From the NCBI RefSeq assembly GCF_001238275.1, contig NZ_LGTB01000011.1:1-64000 (forward strand): DNA of 64,000 bases, read 5' to 3'. Every line of letters starts with the position of its first letter. Position 1 is the first letter of the stretch. Below the pieces are notes generated by a model. That model worked only from the letters and a program-made list of their open reading frames with translations, did no database searches and was not told where the DNA came from. Made by a program: the position numbers and the translations under genes. Origin of the DNA: Bradyrhizobium viridifuturi (lineage in GTDB: Bacteria > Pseudomonadota > Alphaproteobacteria > Rhizobiales > Xanthobacteraceae). Of this stretch, positions 52,268 through 61,373 are shown one piece after another.

Positions 52268-53401
52268 TCATTCAAACTCGCCAAATTGCATTCGCGCTTC
52301 AAAATTGCGCCAGAGCCTAGCTTTCTTCTCGACATCATCAGCAGGCGGCCTGTCGTCCAGTCGCTCACGCTCGATGCGATTTTTCGGCTTCGGCTTCTTC
52401 ACACGCTTCCGCATTGCGCGGTCGTATGCGTAGGTGCCGGCCTCAAGCGGGACAAATCGAACGCGCGTGCCGTCCGGCTCGATCTCGAAGCGCGAAGGCA
52501 TGTGGATTTTGTGCTCCTTCTGCAACAGACCGAGATTGAGCTTGGGCAAATAGTGTTCATTGAGATAGTTCAGAGCGCGCTCGATGGCTCGATTGGCGAG
52601 CCATGCGCGGTCGTAACCGAACTTCTCCGCCAGTTTCTTGTAGTCGCTATCGCCTTTGCTACGGTAGATATTGATATACTGAAGCCACAGCAGCAGTTCC
52701 GTCGCGGGCGAGGATTTGATCGGGAGAGGCAATGGCACCTTCTCGTATTGCAAGCCCAGCCACTCGCCCGAGATCGATAGCAACAGCTTGCCTTCGAATT
52801 TCTCAACCATGCAAAACGGCGATATCTCTTGGCCGTCAATCTTGATCGGGCGGCTCAACGTCGTCAGTGCCTCGTCAAGCCGCGCAATATTTCGTGCGCC
52901 AAGTGTCAGGCCCGTAGCTTGCAACAGTGCTGTCCGGGCGACGTCAACAACGATCCAATCTGGCATTGGCGCTCGTCGCAGTCGTTTCTTCGCTTGCCGA
53001 TAGGTGTGCTCGCCCGCATCCCGGAGCGCTTTCCCGCGCTTCACGGGTTTGTATCGCGGAGCCGTTGAGCGCCCCTCTTGCAGCGTGAAGGTTGGAGCCA
53101 CGTGCTGTCGCATCGGAGCTGGAGCTGCTTCGCCCTTTCTGCGAAGCGCTTTCACCTCCGCCCAGTCATCTGTGAACATTTTGTCAAATGCCAACTCGCG
53201 TTCGACACCTTTGGCTCCAGCCGCGAAGGCACGCTGGTGATTGTTTTCGCCGTGTTGCTGACGAGCCAGCGACATCAGCGTACCCAACACCGCGATGGTG
53301 AACGGAGGAAGCCGGTGCGAACGTGGGTCCGCGCAAATGCTCTTCGGGACGCACGCGTAGGCTGGTCGCGCAACCTCGCGCGATCTTGCTTTGATCTTCA
53401 T
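52268..53401 (-). CDS. RepA-like replication initiator (predicted)
   Basis: A 377-residue protein. PFTIAVLGTLMSLARQQHG suggests an N-terminal domain; the C-half has VPLPLPIKSSPATELLLWLQ followed by YKKLAEKFGYDRAWLANRAI, which resembles the winged-helix C-domain of plasmid RepA proteins. The C-terminus is basic. It lies between the AlpA-like gene and iteron-like repeats, the position of the replication gene in satellites. I see no primase or helicase motifs. The identification rests on weak similarity plus context. Confidence 0.5.
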   Translation of the reverse strand: MKIKARSREVARPAYACVPKSICADPRSHRLPPFTIAVLGTLMSLARQQHGENNHQRAFAAGAKGVERELAFDKMFTDDWAEVKALRRKGEAAPAPMRQHVAPTFTLQEGRSTAPRYKPVKRGKALRDAGEHTYRQAKKRLRRAPMPDWIVVDVARTALLQATGLTLGARNIARLDEALTTLSRPIKIDGQEISPFCMVEKFEGKLLLSISGEWLGLQYEKVPLPLPIKSSPATELLLWLQYINIYRSKGDSDYKKLAEKFGYDRAWLANRAIERALNYLNEHYLPKLNLGLLQKEHKIHMPSRFEIEPDGTRVRFVPLEAGTYAYDRAMRKRVKKPKPKNRIERERLDDRPPADDVEKKARLWRNFEARMQFGEFE

Positions 53402-53428
53402 TGAAATGAAATACTCCGTGCGGCGCGG

Positions 53429-53701
53429 CTACGACGTCGAGGTTTCGACGGTTGCAGTCGAGACTCCACCGTAGCTTTTCAGGTCTGCGAGCTTGTAGAA
53501 GACCGTGCGCCCTTTCGGATGCAGTCGGATCACGTCGAGTTGTCCGCCTCGACCCTTCTCCATCTTTTTGACCGTGTCGGGATGACATCCAAGGATGACA
53601 GCGGCCTCCTTACGCGAGACGAGCTGTCGAACTTCAGTGATCGGCTTGGGCTGATTTGGACCGCGCGGAATTCCCTTGCGGGGCTTCTTCGATTTCGTCA
53701 T
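53429..53701 (-). CDS. AlpA/excisionase-like HTH protein
   Basis: A 90-residue protein with a basic N-terminus and a MerR/excisionase-type helix-turn-helix (LVSRKEAAVILGCHPDTVKK) followed by a wing (GRTVFYKLADLKSYG). AlpA-like proteins switch on integrase or excision in P4-like and PICI satellites. It is on the same strand as, and between, the integrase and the RepA-like gene, as expected for that role. Confidence 0.7.
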   Translation of the reverse strand: MTKSKKPRKGIPRGPNQPKPITEVRQLVSRKEAAVILGCHPDTVKKMEKGRGGQLDVIRLHPKGRTVFYKLADLKSYGGVSTATVETSTS

Positions 53702-54105
53702 TGGTCAATCCATTCATCGCTACCGCACTCCCCGTTCTCACTGAACGGAGGTCATGCATTGGTTTGCGATGCGGATCAGGACCGGGCTTGCCTGATTGGA
53801 CGGCAGAGCACCACACGACGGGCCTCTGACTTCATTCCCCGGGTTTGCATCCTGCCCGGTTACGACGCGGTACCCTGACCAACGAGCACTCAGTCTCGAT
53901 GGACGCCGCAGGAACATCATTGCAGATCGATCATGCGCAATCAACGGTGAATAAGCACGATGTTACAAGGGCTTCTTCCAGTTATGATATCTCGTTAGAG
54001 AAAAACGCGCTGGGGAGCAGCATGAGAGCGGTTTCCGGGGTCCCCCGTGTCTGGGACGCATCCGCGCAAATTTCCGCACGGATGCTGCTCCTGCTGCGCT
54101 GGACG
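53702..54105. promoter_or_regulatory. Regulatory gap between integrase and AlpA-like gene
   Basis: About 400 bases without a supported gene. The left part is GC-rich; 53940-54000 is AT-rich (GTTATGATATCTCGTTAGAG) and may hold the alpA promoter. I see no clear operator. Confidence 0.35.
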
Positions 54106-55532
54106 TCATCGCGAGATGGGCACGACGTTCCCGGAACGGCGGGGCTCCAAGATGCGCGCGATCAGCATCGAGAGGGCGACAAGGGCCTGTGCTCGCTCGT
54201 TGTCGTAGGTGTGGCGATCGTAAATGCCTTCTACGCCCTTGATCACATGGCCCAAGACGCGCTCCGCGAGATCGGGCCGGACCTTCGCGCGCGACATCAG
54301 CGAGCGCGCTGTCCGCCGGAGATCGTGCAATATCCACCAATGACGTTTCAGTTCAGCTTTCAGCTTCTTCTTGGCCTTGTCGTCTTTCTCAGCCGCTATG
54401 TCCGCGAACAACGCTCTAATCTTCGCGACGAATGCCAACATCGATTTATCGTTGCGCTGAACTGCGACGGAATGCAGTTCTTCCAACATCCGCTTATCTA
54501 GGGCCGCTTTGCCCTGACTGAACGCTGTCAGTGAGCCGAAGTATTGCCCCGGCTTGTCGCGTTCTGCGACAGTCGCTGCTGGGAAAACGAAGTCATTGAG
54601 CAGGAGTTCGCGTTGCGCCTCGATGATCACAAGGGCGGCCTTGGGCAGCTTCAATCGCTTGGCGTTACCCTTCTCCCTCGTCTCGGTCGCGATCGTCCAG
54701 GTATCGTCGCTGAGATCGTCCCACTTCATGGTGCTGACCTTGGTCCGGCGCTGGGCAGTCAGGAGCAACATCTTGCAGAAATTTCCAAACGTCCCCTGCC
54801 CCTCGCACGCCTTCCACAGTGCCCTGACTTCATCATCAGTCAGGATGCGCTCGCGGTCGTGTTCGCTCGGGTTTTCGATCCGGGCCAAGCCGGGTCGCAT
54901 GGGGGAGTTATAATCATCGTGGCCGGCGCTGTGCTTCGACATCATCCGACGCAGCACTGCGAGCGTGAGGTCTGCGGTCCTTTTTCCCGCGTCTCCTCGA
55001 TCTCGTCGAGAAGGTTCGCGATGTCGGACCGTCGGATGGACTCGAATGGTTTTGTTCCCCAAGCCGGATAGACCTTCTCGACCATCCTGCGGATTTGGGA
55101 GGCCGTCCGGAGTTTCCCGTCAACGTACTTCCGCAAATAACGCTCGGCGACGACCTCGAATGTGTCGGGACCCGTCGCAACTTCTACCTTGGCCGGGATG
55201 TTATCTCTGTCGGCCTTGAGCTTTGCGGCTTCGTCGCGAGCGGTCTTGAGCGCCATGTGATCCGGAGCACCGGGTCGGAAATATCCAAGATGCCTCGTTC
55301 GCATCTTGCCGAGTGCCTTGTGATAAAAGCTGACACGCCAAGCCTTGGAGCCAGACACGTTGAGCACCAAGAGGAGTCCGGGTTGTTTCTTGTCCCGATA
55401 GGTGACCTGCGCGGTCTCCCCCTCACGCAATTTGAGCTTTCTGACGCTCATATCCGTGAACAGGCGGCTGCGTTTCTTATCCTTAGAGCGATCCCTAACC
55501 TTGCTAGGAGACGGATTGTCCGGGTCAGTCAT
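54106..55532 (-). pseudogene. int: Tyrosine integrase with DUF4102-type arm domain, frameshifted
   Basis: Two frames make one phage/P4-type integrase of about 475 residues. The N-part has the arm-binding domain (KLKLREGETAQVTYRDKKQP, GSKAWRVSFYHKALGK) and the start of the core-binding domain, ending in LLDEIEET. At about 54988 one base is missing: restoring a G in CGCGGGAAAAAGG gives RGKRTADLTLAVLRRM, and the rest follows in the second frame. Catalytic residues are visible: Arg in LLTAQRRTKVSTMKW, HDLRRTARSL, and Tyr in GVEGIYDRHTY. If real, the element would be unable to move without help. The ATG at 55532 lies 35 bases from the right end repeat. Confidence 0.85.
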
Positions 55533-55547
55533 GGGGGGCCACGATGC

Positions 55548-55567
55548 TAGGTTGAAGTTACGTTTCG
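55548..55567 (+). repeat. Right end repeat (candidate attachment or integrase arm site)
   Basis: TAGGTTGAAGTTACGTTTCG, matching 43359-43378 in 17 of 20 positions. It lies just upstream of the integrase start, where attachment or arm sites are usual. Confidence 0.4.
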
Positions 55568-55692
55568 AGGGCGCTTTGACGATCCCGGACGATCATCCGC
55601 GATCCCTCAAATTTTAGGCTAACTCCTTGATAAGTTGAAGGTTATAGTTCTACCAATCATCGTCAATCAACGCCAATCAACGAGCCTCATGG

Positions 55693-56643
55693 ATGAGTAA
55701 TCCGCCCCATCATCACCTGAAGTCCAGTCCCGAAACCTGCCATTGGGGCTTCTTTGAAGCCAAGCTGAAGCCGGTCCTTAACGTCACGAGCGGCGACGAG
55801 GTCACGATCGAGACCGTCAGCGGTGGTGCCGACGTGGTGCCCGACCGAAGCAAATTCCATGTCCCGCCGGAGCTCGACGACATCCATGCGAAGAACGAGC
55901 GGATGGTGCCCGGGCACATCCTGACCGGTCCGATCGCAGTGGCCGGCGCCGAGCCCGGCGACGTGCTCGAGGTCGATATCCTCGACGTCCAGCTGCGCCA
56001 GGACTGGGGCTACAATCTGATCAAGCCGCTGTCCGGCACCCTGCCCGATGACTTCCACGAGACCCGCATCCTCAACGTCCCGCTCGATCGCGGGCGGATG
56101 GTCGGCCGCATGCCCTGGGGCCTCGACCTGCCGCTGAAGCCGTTCTTCGGCGTGATGGGCGTCTCGCCGCCGCCGGCCTGGGGCCGCATCTCCTCGCTGA
56201 TCCCGCGCGCGATGGGCGGCAATCTCGACAACAAGGAGCTCGGGGCCGGAGCCAAGCTGTATCTGCCGGTGTTCGTGCCGGGCGCGCTGTTCTCCTGCGG
56301 CGACGGCCATGGCGTGCAGGGCGACGGCGAGGTCTGCGTCACCGCGATCGAGACCGCGCTCACCGGCCGCTTCCGCCTCACTCTGCGCAAGGACTTCAAG
56401 CTTGCTTATCCGCGCGCCGAGACCGCCGACCACTACATGACGATGGCGATGGATCCCGATCTCGACCAGTGCGTGGTGCGGGCGCTGCGCGACATGATCG
56501 TGCTGCTCGGCGAGAAGCGCAATCTGTCGCGCGAGGACGCCTACACGTTGTGCAGCCTGGCCGCCGACCTGCGGGTGACCCAGACGGTCAACGGCTCCAA
56601 GGGCATTCACTGCATGATCGCCAAATCGGTCGTTCACGGCTGA
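55693..56643 (+). CDS. Acetamidase/formamidase family protein
   Basis: A 316-residue FmdA_AmdA-family amidohydrolase: DEVTIETVSGG, GPIAVAGAEPGDVLEVDIL, a catalytic-site region GGNLDNKELGAGAKLYLPV, and SCGDGHGVQGDGEVCVTAIE with metal-type His/Asp. The family hydrolyses formamide or short-chain amides to ammonia and acid. It is the first chromosomal gene to the right of the element. An acyl-CoA synthetase gene follows after about 90 bases on the same strand. Confidence 0.9.
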   Translation: MSNPPHHHLKSSPETCHWGFFEAKLKPVLNVTSGDEVTIETVSGGADVVPDRSKFHVPPELDDIHAKNERMVPGHILTGPIAVAGAEPGDVLEVDILDVQLRQDWGYNLIKPLSGTLPDDFHETRILNVPLDRGRMVGRMPWGLDLPLKPFFGVMGVSPPPAWGRISSLIPRAMGGNLDNKELGAGAKLYLPVFVPGALFSCGDGHGVQGDGEVCVTAIETALTGRFRLTLRKDFKLAYPRAETADHYMTMAMDPDLDQCVVRALRDMIVLLGEKRNLSREDAYTLCSLAADLRVTQTVNGSKGIHCMIAKSVVHG

Positions 56644-56730
56644 CGGACGGTCGATAAGCCGCACTTGTGCTCCGCGCGCGCGGCTCGATACAATCCCGGT
56701 CCCAACGAACAAAAATGGACGGGGACGGAT

Positions 56731-58557
56731 ATGCTGAAGGACAGGCTTTCACCGGCCGATGAGGCCGCGCGCGACAAGGAGATGCGGGAGACGCTCGCAG
56801 CCTGCCCGCGGATCCTCGATCTCATCGCCCGCGGTCCGCAGGGCGCGCCGGACGCAGAAGCCGCGATCTATTTGCGCTCGCCGCTCGATCCCAACCCGGT
56901 CGTGATCTCGAACGATCAGCTGATGGGCTACGTCAAGGCGGCCGAAAACTACTTCCGCGGCCAGGGCATCGGCAAGGACGATGCGGTGGCGATCCTGGTG
57001 CCGGCCTGTCCTGCAAGCATCGTTGCGATCTTCGGCGCGGCAGCCTGCGGCGTCGCCGAGCCGCTCAATCTGCTGTTCACGCGCGAAGCGATTGTCGCCC
57101 AGCTCAATGCCATCAACGCGAAACTGCTGCTGGCACCACCACCGGGCACACCGGGTGGGCTCTATGAGCGGATCGAGGGCTTGCAGCGCGAGGTGCCGTC
57201 GCTCAAGCGCATCGTGACCGTGCCGCTCGACGGCACGATCTCGTTCGACGGCGAGGTGCTGCGGCCCGATCCGGGGTGGCGTGACGACTATGGCAAGTCC
57301 AGGGATATGAGCGAGGCCGACCGCGTCGCGGTGATGCTGCCGACCGGCGGCACGACAGGCCATCCCAAGGTGGCGCGACTGACCAACCGCGCGATGGTCG
57401 CCTCCACCGTGTCCTCGCGGATGGCGCTCGACTTCCATCGCGGCGAGCGCGCGATGATCACGATGCCGCTATTCCATGTCGGCGGCTTGTTCTGCACCTC
57501 GGCCAATTGCCTATCCGCCGGCACGACGATGGTGATCCCCGGTCCTGCCGGCGCGCGCGATCCGGCGCTGGTCCGGAACTTCTGGCAGATCGTCGAGCAA
57601 TACCGCATCAACATCGCCGGCAACGTGCCGACCATCCTCGGGGCGCTGGCTGATATTCCGGTCGGGGACAGCGATATCTCGACCCTGCGCGTCACCGCCA
57701 CCGGTGCCTCGATCTGCCCGCCGGAGATCGAGCGGCGCTACCTCGCGACCTGGGGAGGTCCCTGCATCCAGCAGCTCTACGGCATGACCGAGCTCGCCGG
57801 CGCGATCACCCATGACGTGCACGGCGTGAAGCCGCGCGCCGAAAGCGTCGGCACCCGCAATCCGCTGGTCGAGCTCGCGATCCTCGAGGGCGGCAAGCTG
57901 CACACCGGGCCGTGGCCCTCGCCGGTCGGCGAACTCCTGACCAGAGGTCCGCAGGTGTTCGCCGGCTATGTCGACAAGAAGCAGACCGAAGAGGCGTTCC
58001 GCGACGGCTGGCTGCGCACCGGCGACATCTGCCGGATCGATGCCGACGGCTTCGTCTACATCATGGGCCGGGCCAAAGACGTCATCATCCGCGGCGGCCA
58101 CAACATCGACCCGCGTGCGATCGAGGATGCCGCGCTGGCATTTCCGGGCGTGGCACTGGCCGCGGCGGTCGGACGTCCCGACAGCTATGCGGGCGAAGTG
58201 CCGATGCTGTTCGTCTCGGCGCAGCCCGGCGCGCAGATCGATCCGAACGCGCTCGCCGCTTTCGTGCAGGACAACATCCTGGAGCCGCCCGCGCGGCCTC
58301 GCGTGGTGTCGGTGATTCCGGAAATGCCGGTCACGCCGGTCGGCAAGATCTTCAAGCCCAAGCTGCGCGAGATCGCCGCCGGCGAGGCCGCGCGCGAGCT
58401 GTTGGCGCTGGAGGGTCTATCCGCGGAAGTCAGCGTCGAGGCCATCACCGACCCGTCCCGCGGGCTGTACCTGAGCGTGAGCGCGCCTCCGGACAAGGCC
58501 GAAACCGCTGAGCGGCTTCTCAAGAAGTTCCCGGTCAAGGTCGAGTTGCGCGCTTAA
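56731..58557 (+). CDS. Acyl-CoA synthetase (AMP-dependent ligase)
   Basis: A 608-residue ANL-family enzyme. The AMP-binding P-loop MLPTGGTTGHPKVARLTNR, the IQQLYGMTELAGAI adenylate-binding motif, and WLRTGDICRIDADGFVYIMGR with the following hinge and RGGHNIDPRAIEDA are all present; a C-terminal catalytic lysine is in VTPVGKIFKPKLREI. An extra ~50-residue tail follows the normal end. The substrate acid is unknown. The ATG at 56731 (MLKDRLSPADE) has GGGACGGAT before it. Confidence 0.92.
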   Translation: MLKDRLSPADEAARDKEMRETLAACPRILDLIARGPQGAPDAEAAIYLRSPLDPNPVVISNDQLMGYVKAAENYFRGQGIGKDDAVAILVPACPASIVAIFGAAACGVAEPLNLLFTREAIVAQLNAINAKLLLAPPPGTPGGLYERIEGLQREVPSLKRIVTVPLDGTISFDGEVLRPDPGWRDDYGKSRDMSEADRVAVMLPTGGTTGHPKVARLTNRAMVASTVSSRMALDFHRGERAMITMPLFHVGGLFCTSANCLSAGTTMVIPGPAGARDPALVRNFWQIVEQYRINIAGNVPTILGALADIPVGDSDISTLRVTATGASICPPEIERRYLATWGGPCIQQLYGMTELAGAITHDVHGVKPRAESVGTRNPLVELAILEGGKLHTGPWPSPVGELLTRGPQVFAGYVDKKQTEEAFRDGWLRTGDICRIDADGFVYIMGRAKDVIIRGGHNIDPRAIEDAALAFPGVALAAAVGRPDSYAGEVPMLFVSAQPGAQIDPNALAAFVQDNILEPPARPRVVSVIPEMPVTPVGKIFKPKLREIAAGEAARELLALEGLSAEVSVEAITDPSRGLYLSVSAPPDKAETAERLLKKFPVKVELRA

Positions 58558-58590
58558 CCCATTCATATCGCTAAAAATTCTGATCACGAC

Positions 58591-58619
58591 GCCGCGCCGG
58601 AAGCGACTTCCGACGCGGC
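58591..58619 (+). terminator. Hairpin after the acyl-CoA synthetase gene
   Basis: GCCGCGCCGGAAG and CTTCCGACGCGGC pair with one mismatch around CGA, followed by GGTTCGCATTTTG. It lies 33 bases after the stop. Confidence 0.6.
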
Positions 58620-58721
58620 GGTTCGCATTTTGCGGCCAGCGGCTTGACGAACCGCCGCATTCCTAAATAGACTCTAAATAGATACTTTTCAGTACAGGCG
58701 TTCAAGGTTAAGCATTTTCTC

Positions 58722-58922
58722 ATGGCTACGGAAAAGGCCGAAACCGACCGCGTCCCGGTCACACTGGCACTCTCGACCATTGGTTATCTCGAGAAGCTGG
58801 TGAGACAGGGCACCCACGGCACGAGCGTCCCGGGCGTTGCACGGACATTGATCGAGGAAGGCATTCGGCTCGCCATCAAGGACGGGTTGCTTGCAATCCG
58901 CGATAACGGCCGCACGCCCTGA
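58722..58922 (+). CDS. Small RHH-like protein
   Basis: A 66-residue protein: a beta-strand-like VPVTLAL, then helices TIGYLEKLVRQGTHG and VARTLIEEGIRLAIKDG, the order of ribbon-helix-helix DNA-binding proteins. It ends 49 bases before gcrA on the same strand. A transcription-factor role is inferred from the fold only. Function unknown. Confidence 0.6.
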   Translation: MATEKAETDRVPVTLALSTIGYLEKLVRQGTHGTSVPGVARTLIEEGIRLAIKDGLLAIRDNGRTP

Positions 58923-58971
58923 CGGCGCACGCGTCCGCGCGGCGGTTCAACACAGAACGTGGAACCGTCAG

Positions 58972-59439
58972 ATGATTGTCAACCAAGAGACCTGGACGCC
59001 GGAGCGCGTCGACCAACTCAAGATCTACTTTGAAGCCGGCCTCTCCTGCCGTGACATCGCCGTCAATATCGGCGTCAGCCGCAACGCGGTCATCGGCAAG
59101 CTGTCGCGGCTGAACCTGACGCGCACGACGCCGGACGAACGCCGGGCACGGCGCAAGAAATCCGCCGCACACGCCGCGCAACGGGTGACCGCGAAGCAGC
59201 AGCTGCAATTGCTGCAGGCAGTCTACGAACCGCCCGCCGAGGACACACCGATCGTCAGCACCAACAGCTGCTCGCTGTTCGAACTGAGCGAACAGCGCTG
59301 CCGCTGGCCGATCAGCAGCCCGGGCGCCGACGATTTCTGCTTCTGCGGCAACACGCCGCTCGGCGGCATGCCCTATTGTTCAGGGCATTACCGCCTCGCC
59401 TATCAGTCCGGGTCGCGCCAGCGCGCAATGCGCGGCTAG
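58972..59439 (+). CDS. gcrA: GcrA family cell cycle regulator
   Basis: A 155-residue protein starting WTPERVDQLKIYFEAGLSCR, the GcrA helix-turn-helix (DIAVNIGVSRNAVIGKLSRL), and ending in the family's cysteine-rich C-terminus (CSLFELSEQRCRWPI, DFCFCGN, PYCSGHYRLAYQ). GcrA acts with sigma-70 at CcrM-methylated promoters to control the alphaproteobacterial cell cycle. The short central linker (AKQQLQLLQAV) suggests a GcrA paralogue of variable linker type; whether it is the main GcrA cannot be told here. Confidence 0.85.
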   Translation: MIVNQETWTPERVDQLKIYFEAGLSCRDIAVNIGVSRNAVIGKLSRLNLTRTTPDERRARRKKSAAHAAQRVTAKQQLQLLQAVYEPPAEDTPIVSTNSCSLFELSEQRCRWPISSPGADDFCFCGNTPLGGMPYCSGHYRLAYQSGSRQRAMRG

Positions 59440-59456
59440 GGCTTCGGGCACGACGA

Positions 59457-59488
59457 GCATCGGTTCTGACCTCTGTCAGAACCGATGC
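59457..59488. terminator. Bidirectional terminator between gcrA and SDR genes
   Basis: A 14-base perfect stem GCATCGGTTCTGAC / GTCAGAACCGATGC with loop CTCT, in the gap between two convergent genes. Confidence 0.8.
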
Positions 59489-59493
59489 ATTGA

Positions 59494-60456
59494 TCAGCCG
59501 ACCTTCCAGCCGGTCGCCGCCACCAGGTCCTGATAGAACTCCGGCGTGTAGGCCTGCTCCGGCGTCTTGCGCACGCGCTCGTCGAGCATATGCGCATCGT
59601 CGCCGACCAGGATGCGCCAGCGATCGGCCTTGACGCCGTCGAGGATGATCTTGGCGGCGGCGGCCGCCGTGGTCGGCGCCTCGTCGTGGAAGATGCGGGC
59701 GCGATCGAGCGCGAGCTGCTGGATGTCGGCGTCCGACATCTTGGCGACGTCGATGCCCTGCCCCTGCAGCCGCTGGCGCGCCTGCTTGAGCTCGTCGGGA
59801 TTGAGCTGATCGGAGCCGTTCTGCACCTTGCGCGAGTTCGACACGATCGAGGTGCCGATGTGACCGGGCATCACGACCGAGCATTTGACATGCGGTGCGT
59901 TGAGGCGGAGATCGTTGATCATCGCCTCGGTGAATCCCTTCACGGCGAATTTCGCCGCGCTGTAGGCGGTGTGCGACACGCCGAGGCCGACCGAGGCCCA
60001 GAACCCGTTGACGCTCGACGTGTTGACGATGTGCGCCTCGTCGGCCTTCACCAGCAGCGGCAGGAAGGTGCGGACGCCGAGATAGACGCCGCCCCAGCAA
60101 ATGTTGAAGGTGCGCTCCCACTGCTCGCGGGTGTTGGTGAACAGGCTGCCGCCGCCGCCGATGCCGGCATTGTTGAACAGCAGGTGGATCTTGTCGGTCG
60201 CCTGCTGTTCGATCAGCTCGTCGCGGAAGCGCTTGTAGTGATCTTCGATCGAGACGTCGGCGACGTGGGTGGTGATGCGGAGGCCCTGCGGCAGCTTCTC
60301 GACCTCGCAGAGCCGCTTGGTCTCGGCCATCGCCTCCATCGAGACGTCGCACATCGCGACATTGCAGCCCTCGGCAACGAGCTGGCGTGCGAGCTCGCGC
60401 CCCATGCCCGTGCCGCCGCCCGTGATGACGGCAATCTTTCCGGCGAAATCCTTCAT
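59494..60456 (-). CDS. Short-chain dehydrogenase/reductase
   Basis: A 320-residue classical SDR: TGGGTGMGRELARQL cofactor motif, NNAGIGG, catalytic Ser in VNTSSVNGFW, and YSAAK (Tyr-x-x-x-Lys). The C-terminal ~70 residues extend beyond the usual fold (GILVGDDAHMLDERV-like end with RILVGDDAHMLDERVRKTPE), as in the group acting on long-chain or steroid-like substrates. The ATG at 60456 (MKDFAGKIAVIT) has GGATCTCAC upstream. Confidence 0.9.
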   Translation of the reverse strand: MKDFAGKIAVITGGGTGMGRELARQLVAEGCNVAMCDVSMEAMAETKRLCEVEKLPQGLRITTHVADVSIEDHYKRFRDELIEQQATDKIHLLFNNAGIGGGGSLFTNTREQWERTFNICWGGVYLGVRTFLPLLVKADEAHIVNTSSVNGFWASVGLGVSHTAYSAAKFAVKGFTEAMINDLRLNAPHVKCSVVMPGHIGTSIVSNSRKVQNGSDQLNPDELKQARQRLQGQGIDVAKMSDADIQQLALDRARIFHDEAPTTAAAAAKIILDGVKADRWRILVGDDAHMLDERVRKTPEQAYTPEFYQDLVAATGWKVG

Positions 60457-60808
60457 GTGAGATCCGTTCCTTCCCTGCGTTTTTTCTTGGTTTCGGCTGG
60501 AACGCGGATCGCACTTCCGGCCGTTTGACTGAGGCACTGTACATCACCGAATTATCGCCCAGCAACGGTGCCCGACGGTCACGCGCGCGGTCGGGCCGCG
60601 TCGAGTAGATTGAAGCGGAGGATGCCGCAGCGAAATCATTCCACGCTGCGAACAATCTGACATCGACAACCGGAGACGACGACCGCGCAGATCGTGAACA
60701 GCTTGCGCGCGACAACGCTGACGGCAATCGCAGCAGTCGCCCGGAGACCTGGCGCGCAGCGCGTGACACCACGATTGATCGGGTGCAACTCCGGGGATCG
60801 CTGCTGCG
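60457..60808. other. Intergenic region upstream of the SDR gene
   Basis: About 350 bases without a supported gene or a recognised repeat. The SDR promoter is probably in 60460-60600. Confidence 0.45.
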
Positions 60809-61159
60809 CTATTCGGCTGTCTCGATCCGAACCGGTGCGCGCCGCCGCAACGCGGCGGCGCCGACGCTCATGACAAACTTGAACAGGCCCCGCCACGAGA
60901 AGTCGACGACCACCTCATGGTGCCGCAATCCCTTGCCGCCCTTCACCAGCCCGAGATCCCGTATCAAGCAGTAGTGGCCGCTGCTCATCCGAGCCAGGCG
61001 GCTGTTCTTGAAGCGTCCCATGAATGACGAGAATGCACTGCGGACCGATTCCGTCAAATCTTGACGGCATCGAATCGACGCGGCGCTGTCGGCCTGCTGT
61101 GCAGACGACGGCTTGCGATGGCCGCGGACGTCTCCGTCTCCGGCGCCGGCTCGGGTCAT
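60809..61159 (-). CDS. Unknown small protein
   Basis: A 116-residue open frame from the ATG at 61159. The C-half (FKNSRLARMSSGHYCLIRDLGLV, FSWRGLFKFVMSVGAAALRRR) looks protein-like and gene-like in codon use; the N-half is less convincing, so the true start may be internal (ATG in SSFMGRFKNS). No known family. A terminator hairpin lies just upstream. Confidence 0.4.
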   Translation of the reverse strand: MTRAGAGDGDVRGHRKPSSAQQADSAASIRCRQDLTESVRSAFSSFMGRFKNSRLARMSSGHYCLIRDLGLVKGGKGLRHHEVVVDFSWRGLFKFVMSVGAAALRRRAPVRIETAE

Positions 61160-61164
61160 GAATC

Positions 61165-61370
61165 AAAAACCTCCGGCAGGGCATTGCCGGAGGTTTGGGA
61201 GGCTTAGCATGTCGCTAAGAGCCATCATTCAATGTGTTGGCCGTGGCGTATATAGTTTAGTAGATCAGCTAAGTAAATAAGTTTGCCGCCAATGAATCGC
61301 ATGGCTCGTCTTCGCTCTTCGCGTGGACCGAAATGTCGCAGCCAGTCTTCCGCCACCACCTGTTTCGGTC
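61165..61370 (-). ncRNA. Candidate small RNA between two terminators
   Basis: Between the porin terminator and a second strong minus-strand terminator (61167-61196) lie about 170 bases with a hairpin CTTAGC-GACAT-GCTAAG (61203-61219) just before it. No good gene is present except a 25-codon frame from 61302. This layout fits a small RNA or a short peptide transcript. Expression is not shown by the sequence. Confidence 0.25.
61167..61196 (-). terminator. Strong hairpin terminator
   Basis: AAACCTCCGGCA and TGCCGGAGGTTT (with a 6-base loop) form a perfect stem. On the minus strand it is followed by TTTTTGATTC. Confidence 0.75.
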
Positions 61371-61373
61371 GAA

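Larger units (their letters stand above)
43359..55567. mobile_element. Integrated phage-satellite-like element (PICI-like) with cargo
   Basis: About 12.2 kb with visibly lower GC and less biased codon use than both flanks. Gene order from the right end: tyrosine integrase, AlpA-like HTH protein, RepA-like initiator and iteron-like repeats, two small unknown genes, TerS-like, a tiny coupled ORF, TerL, two unknown genes, HigB-like toxin with HTH/ImmA partner, then a divergent two-gene modification-type cassette at the left end. Portal, protease, capsid, tail and lysis genes are absent. An int-alpA-rep-ter order of this size is the layout of phage-inducible chromosomal islands. The limits used are the 20-base end repeats and are approximate. 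Confidence 0.7.
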
